Positions 8,807-15,844 of a DNA stretch of 42,621 bases are shown here, piece by piece. A program made the position numbers and the translations under genes. The notes under the pieces are model-generated. The model had not been told where the DNA came from. It saw only the letters and a program-made list of their open reading frames with translations, and did no database searches. Location of the stretch: positions 1-42,621 of the forward strand of contig JANXLY010000101.1 of NCBI GenBank assembly GCA_025354885.1, read 5' to 3'. The stretch is from Acidobacteriota bacterium (GTDB taxonomy: Bacteria > Acidobacteriota > Terriglobia > Bryobacterales > Bryobacteraceae). How positions within the stretch are numbered: the first letter of the stretch is position 1; each line of letters starts with the position of its first letter.

Positions 8807-9193
8807 CTACCAGATCACGCGCACGGGATATGGCTCGAAGGCACGATCCGAGGTGACGATCGTGAGTCCGCCCATGAGCGCCTGAGCGATCAGCATGCGG
8901 TCGAAGGGATCTTTATGGAAGAGCTGCAACTTCTCGGCCGCGAGGGCGTCCGCTTCAGTGAGTGAAAGACTCGCGATGCCTGATTCTGCGCGAAGCGCGG
9001 GGATCAGAGTGAAAGGATGCGAAGGCAAGGAGATTCCTCCCTGTGAGTACTTGCGAGCGATCTCCCAGACAGAAACAGCACTGAGGTAAACCTCATTTGA
9101 GGGGTCCATAATGTGGGCGGATGCAGTTTGGGAAAGGCGGGGAGAATCCGCCTGAAACCATAGAAACGCACAAGTATCCAGAAGCAGCTTCAA
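8807..9193 (-). CDS. vapC: PIN-domain toxin, VapC type
   Basis: 128 residues with the PIN-domain acidic residues in place: LLDTCAFLW at the N-terminus (first Asp), SAVSVWEIA (conserved Glu near residue 44), DPFDRMLIAQA (Asp near 96-99) and TSDRAFEPY (last Asp). This is the VapC group that begins MKLLLDT and pairs with Phd-type antitoxins. Family members are magnesium-dependent ribonucleases, often cutting tRNA; the target here is unknown. The ATG overlaps the antitoxin stop by 4 nt (ATGA). The gene looks intact. Confidence 0.9.
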   Translation of the reverse strand: MKLLLDTCAFLWFQADSPRLSQTASAHIMDPSNEVYLSAVSVWEIARKYSQGGISLPSHPFTLIPALRAESGIASLSLTEADALAAEKLQLFHKDPFDRMLIAQALMGGLTIVTSDRAFEPYPVRVIW

Positions 9194-9459
9194 GCCGGGC
9201 CCACTCGGGGGAGGAGAGGCGCGCCGTCAAACTCGCCAAGCTCTTCATCGGTCATCGGCGCAAAAGCATCTGGCTCCCAGTGCACTCGACCTTTTAACAA
9301 GCCGGCAACACGGACGGGAAGAGAAGGCGTTGCCGCAATAGCCCGGAGTTCGGCAACCGGTTGATTGTGGCGGCAGAGGATGACAACATCACCATTCTCG
9401 ACCTGATCGAGATATCGCGAGAGATGGGTCTTGGCCTCCTGAACGTTGACTTTAATCAT
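9190..9459 (-). CDS. Phd/YefM-type antitoxin
   Basis: 89 residues. The N-terminus (INVxEAKTHLSRYLDQVENG type, then VVILCRHNQPVAELR) is the Phd/YefM DNA-binding fold. The C-terminal part (GRVHWEPDAFAPMTDEEL) is the toxin-neutralising tail that ends in acidic (D/E)EEL in this subgroup. It is the partner of the VapC directly downstream. Only 5 to 11 bases separate the ATG from a TACAAT hexamer on the minus strand (9476-9471), so the message may be almost leaderless. It is divergent from a second Phd-VapC pair. Confidence 0.9.
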   Translation of the reverse strand: MIKVNVQEAKTHLSRYLDQVENGDVVILCRHNQPVAELRAIAATPSLPVRVAGLLKGRVHWEPDAFAPMTDEELGEFDGAPLLPRVGPA

Positions 9460-9470
9460 ACTTGGAGCCC

Positions 9471-9476
9471 ATTGTA
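9471..9476 (-). promoter_or_regulatory. Putative -10 box of the leftward phd-vapC
   Basis: TACAAT on the minus strand, 11 bases before the ATG at 9459, within GCTACAATGGGC. The rightward pair has the same GCTACAATG block. Placement by eye; no clear -35 box. Confidence 0.4.
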
Positions 9477-9618
9477 GCAGAAATCAGACCAGATTTTAAG
9501 TCTGAATCCAGACTGGAATGCAGCCCTTATCGTGGCATTGGCCGCAAGAGTTCGAAATGCGTCCGAAATGGGGAGGAGAGGACTAACCCTCGCGAAACTG
9601 ACCATAAACAGCCCATAA

Positions 9619-9635
9619 GTGCTACAATGTGGCAC
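9619..9635. promoter_or_regulatory. 17-bp palindromic operator overlapping -10 box
   Basis: GTGCTACAATGTGGCAC reads as two 8-base arms (GTGCTACA and TGTGGCAC) around a central A, with one mismatch. It ends exactly one base before the ATG at 9636 and includes TACAAT at 9623-9628, a good -10 box. A bound Phd dimer would block RNA polymerase, and transcription would begin at or near the ATG, giving a leaderless message. Confidence 0.6.
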
Positions 9636-9884
9636 ATGAGGAAAACTTCGGTTCGTGAACTTCACATCCATACCTCAGCACTTGTGAGGGAGGCTGCGGA
9701 AGGTGGCGTTATCGTGATTGAACGGCGTGGCGAGCCCGTCGCTGAGTTACGACCACTCTCCGGTAAATCCAGCATGCCCGATTCTGAGAAAGATCGGATC
9801 TTCCTCTCGATGAAGGAAGTCTGGGACCGAATGCCGTTGAGCAGCGACAGCACCAAGACGATTGAAGAGGATCGTGACCGGTAA
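9636..9884 (+). CDS. Phd/YefM-type antitoxin
   Basis: 82 residues from the ATG at 9636; an in-frame ATG at 9627 lies inside the operator and is less likely. KTSVRELHIHTSALVREAAE followed by GVIVIERRGEPVAELRPL is the Phd/YefM fold. The tail is charged and probably wraps the toxin. The next gene, five bases downstream, encodes a PIN toxin, so this is its antitoxin. No Shine-Dalgarno sequence is visible, consistent with leaderless translation. It is distinct in sequence from the neighbouring Phd at 9459, so the two pairs are not a recent duplication. Confidence 0.85.
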   Translation: MRKTSVRELHIHTSALVREAAEGGVIVIERRGEPVAELRPLSGKSSMPDSEKDRIFLSMKEVWDRMPLSSDSTKTIEEDRDR

Positions 9885-9889
9885 TCCCC

Positions 9890-10315
9890 GTGTATCTCGA
9901 CACTTGCTATCTCGCGAAGTTTTATTTGAATGAAGCGGATTCCGTGCAAGTTCGTGAACTGGTTCGAGGAGCGGACAAGATCCACTCTTCGGTCTGGGCT
10001 TTAGCCGAGTTTCACGCTGTACTGCATCGGCGTGTACGCGAGGGCGTGGCCTCCGCGGAGGAAGCGGGCGACCTTGCCTCCCGATTCTCCGGGCACGCAC
10101 GGGACGGATTGTGGAGCTTCATTCCGGTGAACGAAGCATTGTTGCGGAGAACCGGAAGCCTGATGATCTCCGCTCCGCGCGAGATCTTTCTGCGAACGGC
10201 GGACGCTGTGCATCTGGCTACCGCACAGGAACTTGGAGAACGTGATGTCTGGACGAATGACAGTCACATGCTTGCCGCTGCTCCTTACTTCGGTCTGACC
10301 GGCAGGTCTGTCTAA
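9890..10315 (+). CDS. vapC: PIN-domain toxin, VapC type
   Basis: 141 residues from a GTG start at 9890. The PIN residues are visible: YLDTCYLAK (first Asp), SVWALAEFHAVLHR (Glu near 40), RTADAVHLATAQ (Asp) and WTNDSHMLAAA (last Asp). It belongs to a different VapC subgroup from the one at 8807. A ribonuclease role follows from the family. It is co-directional with the preceding Phd antitoxin at 5-bp spacing. It appears intact. Confidence 0.88.
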   Translation: MYLDTCYLAKFYLNEADSVQVRELVRGADKIHSSVWALAEFHAVLHRRVREGVASAEEAGDLASRFSGHARDGLWSFIPVNEALLRRTGSLMISAPREIFLRTADAVHLATAQELGERDVWTNDSHMLAAAPYFGLTGRSV

Positions 10316-10417
10316 GGGATCAGGAGAGGGTCGGGACCGCAGAAAGACGGCTCGCGCGTCTGCGCCGTCCAAGCCACTAATCCCAAAACACCACAAAGTT
10401 CTGGCTCAATATATGAG

Positions 10418-10766
10418 CTATCGGCGAGTAAATGGTTTCCTGGGCGGAAGCGGAATTTCAATCTCGACAAAGCTGCCGATTCCAGACGTATTCACTGCCG
10501 CCATAATTTCCGGGATGTGCAAACGGACAAGTCGCCAAGGTGAGTTGCCGAGAACGACAAGAGCAATCTTTCGACCTGAAAGATTCTGCTGGTAACGGAC
10601 GTTTTTGTCAGCGGCAAGAAACACATCAAAATTGGATTGTTCCGCCACCGCCAGTAAGTCCCCATTTGTGAGGCGTCTATCCGAGTTCCTAAGCCGTAGA
10701 AACTGCGTGGCCTTCCAGGTGGCAAGCAAGACCGTACGGAGCGCTTTGGTCAAAGAGTACGCGCAT
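10418..10766 (-). pseudogene. DUF5615 PIN-like toxin, broken
   Basis: The C-terminal two thirds read well (LTNGDLLAVAEQSNFDVFLA, then ADKNVRYQQNLSGRKIALVV), as in DUF5615 PIN-like toxins. The expected N-terminus lies in another frame: ATG at 10766, then MRVLFDQSAPYGLACHLEGH and AVSTA, a TAG stop, ELG and a second stop, before the frame changes to the C-terminal part. So there is at least one nonsense change and a small indel. The ATG overlaps the DUF433 antitoxin stop by 17 nt, the normal layout for this pair. The toxin is dead or reduced to a fragment starting inside. Confidence 0.75.
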
Positions 10767-11022
10767 CGACTGTATCGCTAGATGTAGTGAGGGGAAGCGC
10801 CGGAACGGCCGCACTGCAAGCGGCAAACTCCAGTACAGCCTGAATCTGCTCGGGAGTCACGCTGTAGTTCTCGACAATTTCCTCGATACTCGAACCATAC
10901 TCGAGGTTTTCAAAGATAACTGAGACCGGCATCCTGGTATCGCGTAAAACCCAGGCACCGCCAAGCTTGCCGGGAATGCTTTCCACAGCGGAACATTGCG
11001 CCCAGTCCAGTGCTGCTGCCAT
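10750..11022 (-). CDS. DUF433 antitoxin
   Basis: 90 residues from the ATG at 11022, which has GAGAGG eight bases upstream; the frame is open further upstream but without family resemblance. LDWAQCSAVESIPGKLGGAW, then VLRDTRMPVSVIFENLEYGS and IEEIVENYSVTPEQIQAVLE are typical DUF433 proteins, small winged-helix antitoxins paired with DUF5615 toxins. The reading frame is intact although the toxin is broken. It may survive as an orphan repressor or cross-neutralise a homologous toxin elsewhere. Confidence 0.85.
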   Translation of the reverse strand: MAAALDWAQCSAVESIPGKLGGAWVLRDTRMPVSVIFENLEYGSSIEEIVENYSVTPEQIQAVLEFAACSAAVPALPLTTSSDTVDARTL

Positions 11023-11473
11023 TGGTGATGCCTCTCTCTTTCCACCGTACAGGAAAATCATGAGGCCTGTCACACCTCTTGAGAACCCTCTCTTTATTTG
11101 GTTGCTTTGCAATGAAGCTTCCGGTGCCGACAGAGCTTGAGCTCCGGCGATGTTGAGAACGGAGCAAGTGGCCGAAAAAGCGAATCTGTTGATTGACGCT
11201 GTGGCCCGGCAGCCATCGGTGCTGTCTCTTTCGGATCCAATACACCGCCTCATCTGCAACGGAGGTCCGCCTTGCTATCCCAAAGGTGCCAAAGTTGCGT
11301 TGCGATCTTACGCTCTTTGAAATCACAGTGGTCCAGTTCGATGATGGTTCCAGTGCTGCTGCTTCTGCGGTCGGGTTTACAGATGAGTAGAAGCCCGTTA
11401 GGTCATTAGCCGCTAGCGATCCTACTTTGAATTATCACGAAGGCGCGTATAAAATTTGATACATACTGGTTCA
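11023..11473. other. Non-coding stretch
   Basis: About 450 bp with no supportable gene on either strand. It should hold the minus-strand promoter of the DUF433 gene and, near 11449 (TATAAAAT), a possible plus-strand promoter for the higBA-like pair. Open frames crossing it have no family resemblance. Confidence 0.45.
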
Positions 11474-11764
11474 ATGGGAGATGAAAAATAGATCCGTTGG
11501 GTAGGATCCGCCTACGAGGATCTGATCGCATTTCAAAAGGATTCCGGAAGGAAGCCGTTCGAGGATGTGGGGGCCGGTACTAGAGAAATTCGCATCCACG
11601 ACGCGAGCGGAATCTACCGTGTGATGGATGTCGCCAAGTTCGAGGAAGCAATCTACGTTCTGCATTGCTTCCAGAAAAAATCTCAGTTGACGAGCAATCA
11701 GGACAAGGCTATTGCTGGAGCGCGCTATCGCGCTATCGCGAACGCGAGGAAGGGGAAAAAATGA
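11474..11764 (+). pseudogene. HigB/Gp49-like toxin, broken
   Basis: Reads MGDEK, a TAG stop (11489-11491), then IRWVGSAYEDLIAFQKDSGR, KPFEDVGAGTREIRI and YVLHCFQKKSQLTS. This is the RelE-fold, phage-derived Gp49-like toxin family, whose members cleave ribosome-bound mRNA. Besides the nonsense codon, the helical segment expected between the AF and KPFEDVG blocks (about 20 residues by memory of the family) is missing in frame. A late GTG at 11567 could give a 65-residue stub. Its end overlaps the start of the intact antitoxin by 4 nt. Confidence 0.75.
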
Positions 11765-12093
11765 AGATCGACACCGAAATCCGCCACGTGACAAAGCGAG
11801 GCGCGAATTTATTTTTGGAACTGGGTTTTACATCGGACGAGGCCAAAGTGCTACAGGCGGCTTCTCGCAAACAGATCCATGACGCACGGCTCTTGAAACA
11901 GCAACTGATGGAAGAGCTGTCTGGCTGGATTACCAAGCATCATTTGAAGCAGGCAGTGGCCGCTGAGATTCTGATGGTCTCCCGCCCGCGCGTCTCCGAC
12001 GTGGTGAATCAGAAGACAGCCAAGTTCACCATCGATGCGCTGGTAGAGATGCTCAGCCGCGTCGGCAAACCAGTTAAGCTGGCGATCGGTTGA
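11761..12093 (+). CDS. HigA-like XRE antitoxin
   Basis: 110 residues from the ATG at 11761, overlapping the toxin stop (ATGA) and preceded by GGAAGGGG. The C-terminal half (AVAAEILMVSRPRVSDVVNQ, then FTIDALVEMLSRVGKPVKL) is a helix-turn-helix of the XRE class typical of HigA-like antitoxins that follow Gp49-like toxins. The frame is intact although its toxin is broken. It probably still binds DNA and represses its own promoter. Confidence 0.88.
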   Translation: MKIDTEIRHVTKRGANLFLELGFTSDEAKVLQAASRKQIHDARLLKQQLMEELSGWITKHHLKQAVAAEILMVSRPRVSDVVNQKTAKFTIDALVEMLSRVGKPVKLAIG

Positions 12094-12177
12094 CAGGTGG
12101 GCGAATACTCTCGATTGCGCGGCGATTCCGGGTGCGAACCGATAGGCATTGACCGACCGCGTCGGCAGTGTGCCTGA

Positions 12178-12300
12178 ACGCTTAAGAAGCTCACCCAACG
12201 TGGGAACAGCCCGGCGTTAAATATCGACCGGCCGATTCCGGAGCTGGTGAAGATCGTTCGATTGGTTGCGCGTTTCACTCCAACCTGAAGTAGGTTGAAG
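12178..12300 (+). pseudogene. Relic of AbrB antitoxin (copy of 7565 gene)
   Basis: From 12170 the DNA follows 7557 onward (GTGCCTGAAYGCTTAAGAAG shared, then GATCGACCGGCCGATTC-like sequence). The start codon is ACG instead of ATG. The translation TLKKLTQRGNSPALNIDRPI then PELVKI is clearly the N-terminal half of the same antitoxin. After about 80 bases the likeness ends, and no Doc gene follows. It is a duplicated, dead fragment. Confidence 0.75.
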
Positions 12301-12452
12301 GCCAGATACGTCGCAGAGAAGCTTGTGAAAGCTTTTGAGGCAATGGTGTCACTTTTCAATCCGGTATTGCGCTTTCGTTGACAGGGGTAAGTCTCGTGCC
12401 GTCGCGATTTACGGACCACGGACTATTCCTTATCCATCAAGGAGAGTCCAAC
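12261..12452. other. Intergenic region
   Basis: No gene seen. It probably contains the promoter of the following gene, which has AAGGAG (12440-12445) before its ATG. Confidence 0.35.
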
Positions 12453-13208
12453 ATGTCTAAGTCCGACGCAGGCCAGTCCCCGACGATTGACACATCGCAG
12501 CAATTGTCCAACATCAGCTTTGGCAACCGCGAGCTCATCCAGCTCAACCTAAAACGCCGGATCGAGTTCCTTCGAACACCGGAGCGGTTCTACCCGTGGT
12601 GGCGACGCTGCACGGTCAAGGTGTTGATCGTCACTGACGGTGCCCTGGACTTTGGCGAAGGCGATTTCGGCCTCTCCACCTTCGTGCGGGTGCTGAAGAA
12701 CGAGGCACCCAGTCGCATCAGCTTCGCCCTGACCCTGGGGCACATCAGGGATGTCAACGATGCCCGGATGCTCTCAGCGGAGCCGGGCATCGCCAACCGT
12801 ATCAAGTCGTTCCGGTTCGACGACCCGGACCACTTCCAGGCGGACCTGTACGACCAGATCTGGCTGTTCGGCATCGAAACCAGCTACTCCGGCATGCCCG
12901 GGCGTGGGGCCTCACTTGCGGCCGCCGAGGTCAACGCCATTCATGCGCAAATGCAACGCGGCGGCGGAGTCTTTGCCACTGGTGATCACGGCTTTCTCGG
13001 CCAGGCTCTGTGTGGCACCCTGCCCCGCGTGCGCGGCATGCGCTACTGGGGCGATTTTCCGAGTTCCGATGACAATGAAAACGAGGTCAGCATGATCGGG
13101 CATCACCGGAACGATTCGAACCAGGAGGGACACGATGCAGGGCCGGGAAGGCAAAGGTGTGCTGCGGAGCTAGGTGGCAAAGAGACGGGGCAAAGCCGAA
13201 CGCAGTGA
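12453..13208 (+). CDS. ThuA/GATase-like protein, probably C-terminally truncated
   Basis: 251 residues from the ATG at 12453, which has AAGGAG upstream (an ATG at 12378 lacks one). KVLIVTDGALDFGEGDFGL near residue 50, then YDQIWLFGIE and QRGGGVFATGDHGFLGQALC suggest a class I glutamine-amidotransferase-like (ThuA-like) fold. I recall this in uncharacterised bacterial proteins that continue with an FDDQSD-type block. Here the likeness stops near residue 225 (GHDAG) and the rest looks like out-of-frame filler to a chance stop. So it is probably truncated by a rearrangement near 13135. Function unknown. It sits among TA genes but is not one. Confidence 0.6.
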   Translation: MSKSDAGQSPTIDTSQQLSNISFGNRELIQLNLKRRIEFLRTPERFYPWWRRCTVKVLIVTDGALDFGEGDFGLSTFVRVLKNEAPSRISFALTLGHIRDVNDARMLSAEPGIANRIKSFRFDDPDHFQADLYDQIWLFGIETSYSGMPGRGASLAAAEVNAIHAQMQRGGGVFATGDHGFLGQALCGTLPRVRGMRYWGDFPSSDDNENEVSMIGHHRNDSNQEGHDAGPGRQRCAAELGGKETGQSRTQ

Positions 13209-13280
13209 CGCGTCTGATTGGCAAGTACGTGGCGACCGGGGAGTTCCAGGGAATGAGCCAAGAAATAGACCGGCATTGTC

Positions 13281-13315
13281 GCTAGACATCAAGACATCAC
13301 TTTGCTAGCATCAAG
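13281..13315. promoter_or_regulatory. Direct repeats before vapBC
   Basis: GCTAGACATCAAG (13281-13293) is repeated as GCTAGCATCAAG (13304-13315), 23 bases apart, ending just before the ATG at 13318. This suits operator half-sites for a ribbon-helix-helix VapB antitoxin that represses its own operon. Confidence 0.5.
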
Positions 13316-13317
13316 GC

Positions 13318-13563
13318 ATGCGAACAACGCTGAGTCTAGATCCGGATGTCGCGGCCCTAGTCGCGCGCGAGGTGGAACGAACCAAGCGGCCTATGAAAAC
13401 CGTAGTAAATGAGAAGTTGCGCCGAGGGTTCGCCGACAGGCCCGAGAAGAGTTCTGCCGGCAGTCCTCTGTTGCCCCAGGCGTTGAAGCTGGGGAAAGCA
13501 AAGGTGCAGAATTTTGACAACGTCGCCGAGATTCTGGAGTTGATTGCAGATGATTCTCGTTGA
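13318..13563 (+). CDS. vapB: Ribbon-helix-helix VapB-type antitoxin
   Basis: 81 residues. It begins MRTTLSLDPDVAALVAREVE, then RTKRPMKTVVNEKLRRGF, the N-terminal strand and two helices of a ribbon-helix-helix DNA-binding domain. The acidic C-terminus (NVAEILELIADD) should bind the toxin. Its 3' end overlaps the VapC start by 14 nt. Two direct repeats directly upstream fit autoregulation. It is intact. Confidence 0.88.
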   Translation: MRTTLSLDPDVAALVAREVERTKRPMKTVVNEKLRRGFADRPEKSSAGSPLLPQALKLGKAKVQNFDNVAEILELIADDSR

Positions 13564-13993
13564 CGCGAACTTGTTGATTTATGCAGGCGTAGCTGGGCAA
13601 GCCGATCATGAAGCAGCACGGAGGTGGCTTGGCGAAGAGTTTGCTGCGGGGCATCGCGTTGGATTGCCGTGGCCTTCGTTGCTGGCATTCTTGCGAGTTG
13701 TGACCAATCCGCGATTGTATGAGAGGCCAGCAACCATTGAGGAAGCATTATGTGTGGTTGAAGGTTGGTTGAGTATGCCCACGGCATGGGTGCCTGGCCC
13801 GACGGAGCGGCATGGTGAGATCCTGGCCCGATTGCTACGACTAGTGAATGGACTGGGCAATATCGTTCCTGACGCGCATTTGGCTGCAGTGGCGATTGAG
13901 CATGGACTGGAGTTGTGCTCGACAGATTCGGACTTCGCGAGGTTTGAGGGGTTGAGGTGGCGGAACCCGCTGAGGGGCGGATCGAAAGCCTGA
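13550..13993 (+). CDS. vapC: PIN-domain toxin, VapC type
   Basis: 147 residues from the ATG at 13550; a TTG two codons earlier is possible. MILVDANLLIYA carries the first PIN Asp, SLLAFLRVVTNPRLY fits the second-motif region, IVPDAHLAAVAIEHG the third, and LCSTDSDFARF the last Asp pair. It belongs to the group with an FLRVVTNPR motif that pairs with RHH VapB. A ribonuclease role follows from the family. It is intact and overlaps the antitoxin by 14 nt. Confidence 0.9.
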   Translation: MILVDANLLIYAGVAGQADHEAARRWLGEEFAAGHRVGLPWPSLLAFLRVVTNPRLYERPATIEEALCVVEGWLSMPTAWVPGPTERHGEILARLLRLVNGLGNIVPDAHLAAVAIEHGLELCSTDSDFARFEGLRWRNPLRGGSKA

Positions 13994-14039
13994 GGTGCGC
14001 GGGCCAGTATTGGGAGGCTTGAGCCCTGCGATGGCATGA

Positions 14040-14219
14040 CGGGCCGGGGCGGAAAACCGGCTCGTAATCCTGACAGTAGCCCATACGGTTCAGGACAGTA
14101 ATGGCAATGAAGTGATCCGGATTATCTCTGCGCGAAAAGCAAGCCCAGCGGAACGGAGACGTTATGCCCACTCAGAAACAGAAAAAAGAACTCGAAGCTC
14201 TCGCGGCAATGCCCGCTGA
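14040..14219 (+). pseudogene. 3' remnant of brnT toxin
   Basis: The open frame reads ENRLVILTVAHTVQDSNGNE then VIRIISARKASPAERRRYA, the C-terminal half of BrnT toxins (RelE-fold ribonucleases ending in an RIISARKA block). A stop at 14037-14039 and unrelated upstream sequence show the N-terminal half is gone. The antitoxin ATG at 14164 lies inside this frame, as in normal brnTA operons. It is a dead toxin with a surviving antitoxin. Confidence 0.7.
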
Positions 14220-14463
14220 ACTGCCCGCTGCAATGCCCGCTGAAAAAATCGACTTCAGCGACATTCCCGAAATCACGGACAAGCAATGGGCTGGTGCCGT
14301 TCGCGGATTGCTCTCGCGGCCGGAGACTCGGCATATCAGCATCCGACTGAGTGCCGTTGATCCGGCCATCGCAAATAAACTTGCCGCAGCCAAAGGGCTT
14401 CCGTATCAGACGTACATCCAGAGTTTGCTCCATGAATCACTGGTGAAGGAAAACTCGAGATGA
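14164..14463 (+). CDS. BrnA-type antitoxin
   Basis: 99 residues. The motif KIDFSDIPEITDKQW, then HISIRLSAVDPAIANKLAAA and GLPYQTYIQSLLHESL, is the BrnA/CopG-type ribbon-helix-helix antitoxin pattern (DFSDIPE, then a strand, then GxxYQT). A short repeat (MPAELPAAMPAE) lies in the linker. The gene is intact but only the 3' end of its toxin remains upstream. A degraded copy of the same region lies at 24735. Confidence 0.85.
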   Translation: MPTQKQKKELEALAAMPAELPAAMPAEKIDFSDIPEITDKQWAGAVRGLLSRPETRHISIRLSAVDPAIANKLAAAKGLPYQTYIQSLLHESLVKENSR

Positions 14464-14564
14464 ATTTCTGTGCGCTGATGACAAAGGGCGGCTGAGCTTG
14501 AGGCGTCCGCCTGGCAGTTCGTCCAGACGAAGGACCGAGTCGGCATAGCAGAAGGCAGGAACGA

Positions 14565-14635
14565 GAGCGATAAGAGCGTTTTCTATCACTCAAGAAATTC
14601 TATATTGTGAGCGATAGAATCACTCTCTATCACTC
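14565..14635. promoter_or_regulatory. Two 27-bp operator palindromes before fic
   Basis: GAGCGATAA-N9-CTATCACTC at 14565-14591 and GAGCGATAG-N9-CTATCACTC at 14609-14635. The arms are complementary except one position in the second pair and two in the first. Both have identical 9-base spacers, and the copies are exactly 44 bp apart, near four helical turns. The second ends one base before the ATG of the Fic gene. This is a strong sign of cooperative repressor binding, perhaps by the winged helix of the Fic protein itself. Confidence 0.7.
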
Positions 14636-15787
14636 ATGACCTGGAACTGGCAAAAGCCCGATTGGCCCAATTTCACCTGGGATGCTTCTCGCCTCCGCGA
14701 GGCTGAAGAACAGTTCCTGCTAGGCAGTGGCATGTTCGCCGGTTCTATCAAGCATCTGAATGAGCAGAACCGGGAGCAGTTGACGATCGAGGCGATCAGT
14801 ACGGAAGCGCTCACCACGTCAGAGATCGAAGGGGAAATTTTGGACCGCGCCAGCGTGCAGTCCTCCATCCGCAGGCAACTTGGTCTTGCCGCCGATCATC
14901 GCCGCGTGAAGCCAGCAGAGCAAGGCATCGCCGAAATGATGGTGAGTCTTTACCGTTCGTTCTCTGAAGCGCTCACGGATGAAGTTCTGTTTGAATGGCA
15001 CAGGATGCTGACCAATGGACGGCGCGATCTGAAGAATATTGGACGTTACCGGACCAGCGCCGAAGCGATGCAAGTGGTCTCTGGCAGTCTTCATGCACCG
15101 AAGCTTCACTTTGAAGCTCCGGCCTCGGCAAAGGTGCCAAAAGAAATGGCGCGCTTTGTGAAATGGTTTCACCGCAGCGCTCCCGATGGAAGCGATCCCT
15201 TGCCTGCTCTCACGCGGGCTGGAATCGCACATCTGTACTTTGAATCCATTCATCCGTTTGAAGATGGCAACGGCCGAATCGGCCGTGCAATTTCGAAGAA
15301 GGCGCTGGCGCAATCGCTGGGGCACCCTACTCTCATCGCGCTTGCGGCAACGATACTCATTCGGCGCAAGTCTTGTTATGAGGCTCTTCGCGCAGCGAAC
15401 AAGGGCAACAACATGAGCTCGTGGCTATGCTGGTTTGCGGGAATCGCCATCAAAGCCCAACAGCGGACCGAGGCGAATGTCGAATTTCTTCTCGACAAAA
15501 CGAGGCTGCTCGACCGCCTTCGCGGTGAACTGAACGAGCGTCAGGGGAAGGCGTTGCTCCGGATGCTGCGCGAAGGACCGGAGGGCTTCGAGGGTGGATT
15601 GAGCGCTGGCAACTACGTGACCATCACTGGGGCGTCTCCGGCCACGGCAACACGCGACCTTGCTGACCTGGTCGAAAAGAAAGCTCTCGTGAGAATCGGC
15701 GAACGACGGCATGCGGGCTACGAGGTAGCGATCGTTTTGCGCCCTGTGCAAGCGGTGCAGATCGACCAGGACGGGAAGCTCAACTGA
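14636..15787 (+). CDS. Fic-family AMPylase with DUF4172 and winged helix
   Basis: 383 residues. An N-terminal DUF4172-like part (WNWQKPDWPNFTWD) is followed by the inhibitory motif TSEIEG (T61 to G66, [ST]xxxE[GN]), which in class II Fic proteins blocks ATP binding. The catalytic Fic motif is complete: HPFEDGNGR at residues 206-214. The C-terminal ~90 residues (NYVTITGASPATATRDLADL, then LVRIGERRHAGYEV) form a winged helix typical of this architecture. It should transfer AMP to a target hydroxyl group, with an unknown target. The ATG directly follows an operator palindrome and has no visible Shine-Dalgarno, so translation may be leaderless. It is intact. Confidence 0.92.
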   Translation: MTWNWQKPDWPNFTWDASRLREAEEQFLLGSGMFAGSIKHLNEQNREQLTIEAISTEALTTSEIEGEILDRASVQSSIRRQLGLAADHRRVKPAEQGIAEMMVSLYRSFSEALTDEVLFEWHRMLTNGRRDLKNIGRYRTSAEAMQVVSGSLHAPKLHFEAPASAKVPKEMARFVKWFHRSAPDGSDPLPALTRAGIAHLYFESIHPFEDGNGRIGRAISKKALAQSLGHPTLIALAATILIRRKSCYEALRAANKGNNMSSWLCWFAGIAIKAQQRTEANVEFLLDKTRLLDRLRGELNERQGKALLRMLREGPEGFEGGLSAGNYVTITGASPATATRDLADLVEKKALVRIGERRHAGYEVAIVLRPVQAVQIDQDGKLN

Positions 15788-15844
15788 GCGACGCAGCGTC
15801 GATTGGGACGTTGTGGTGCGCAAAAATTCAACCGCCCTCACGCC

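Noticed and set aside
13205-13280. Short frame reading TRLIGKYVATGEFQGMSQEI between 13.2 and 13.3 kb
   Set aside because: Protein-like but too short and without start; no family could be assigned.
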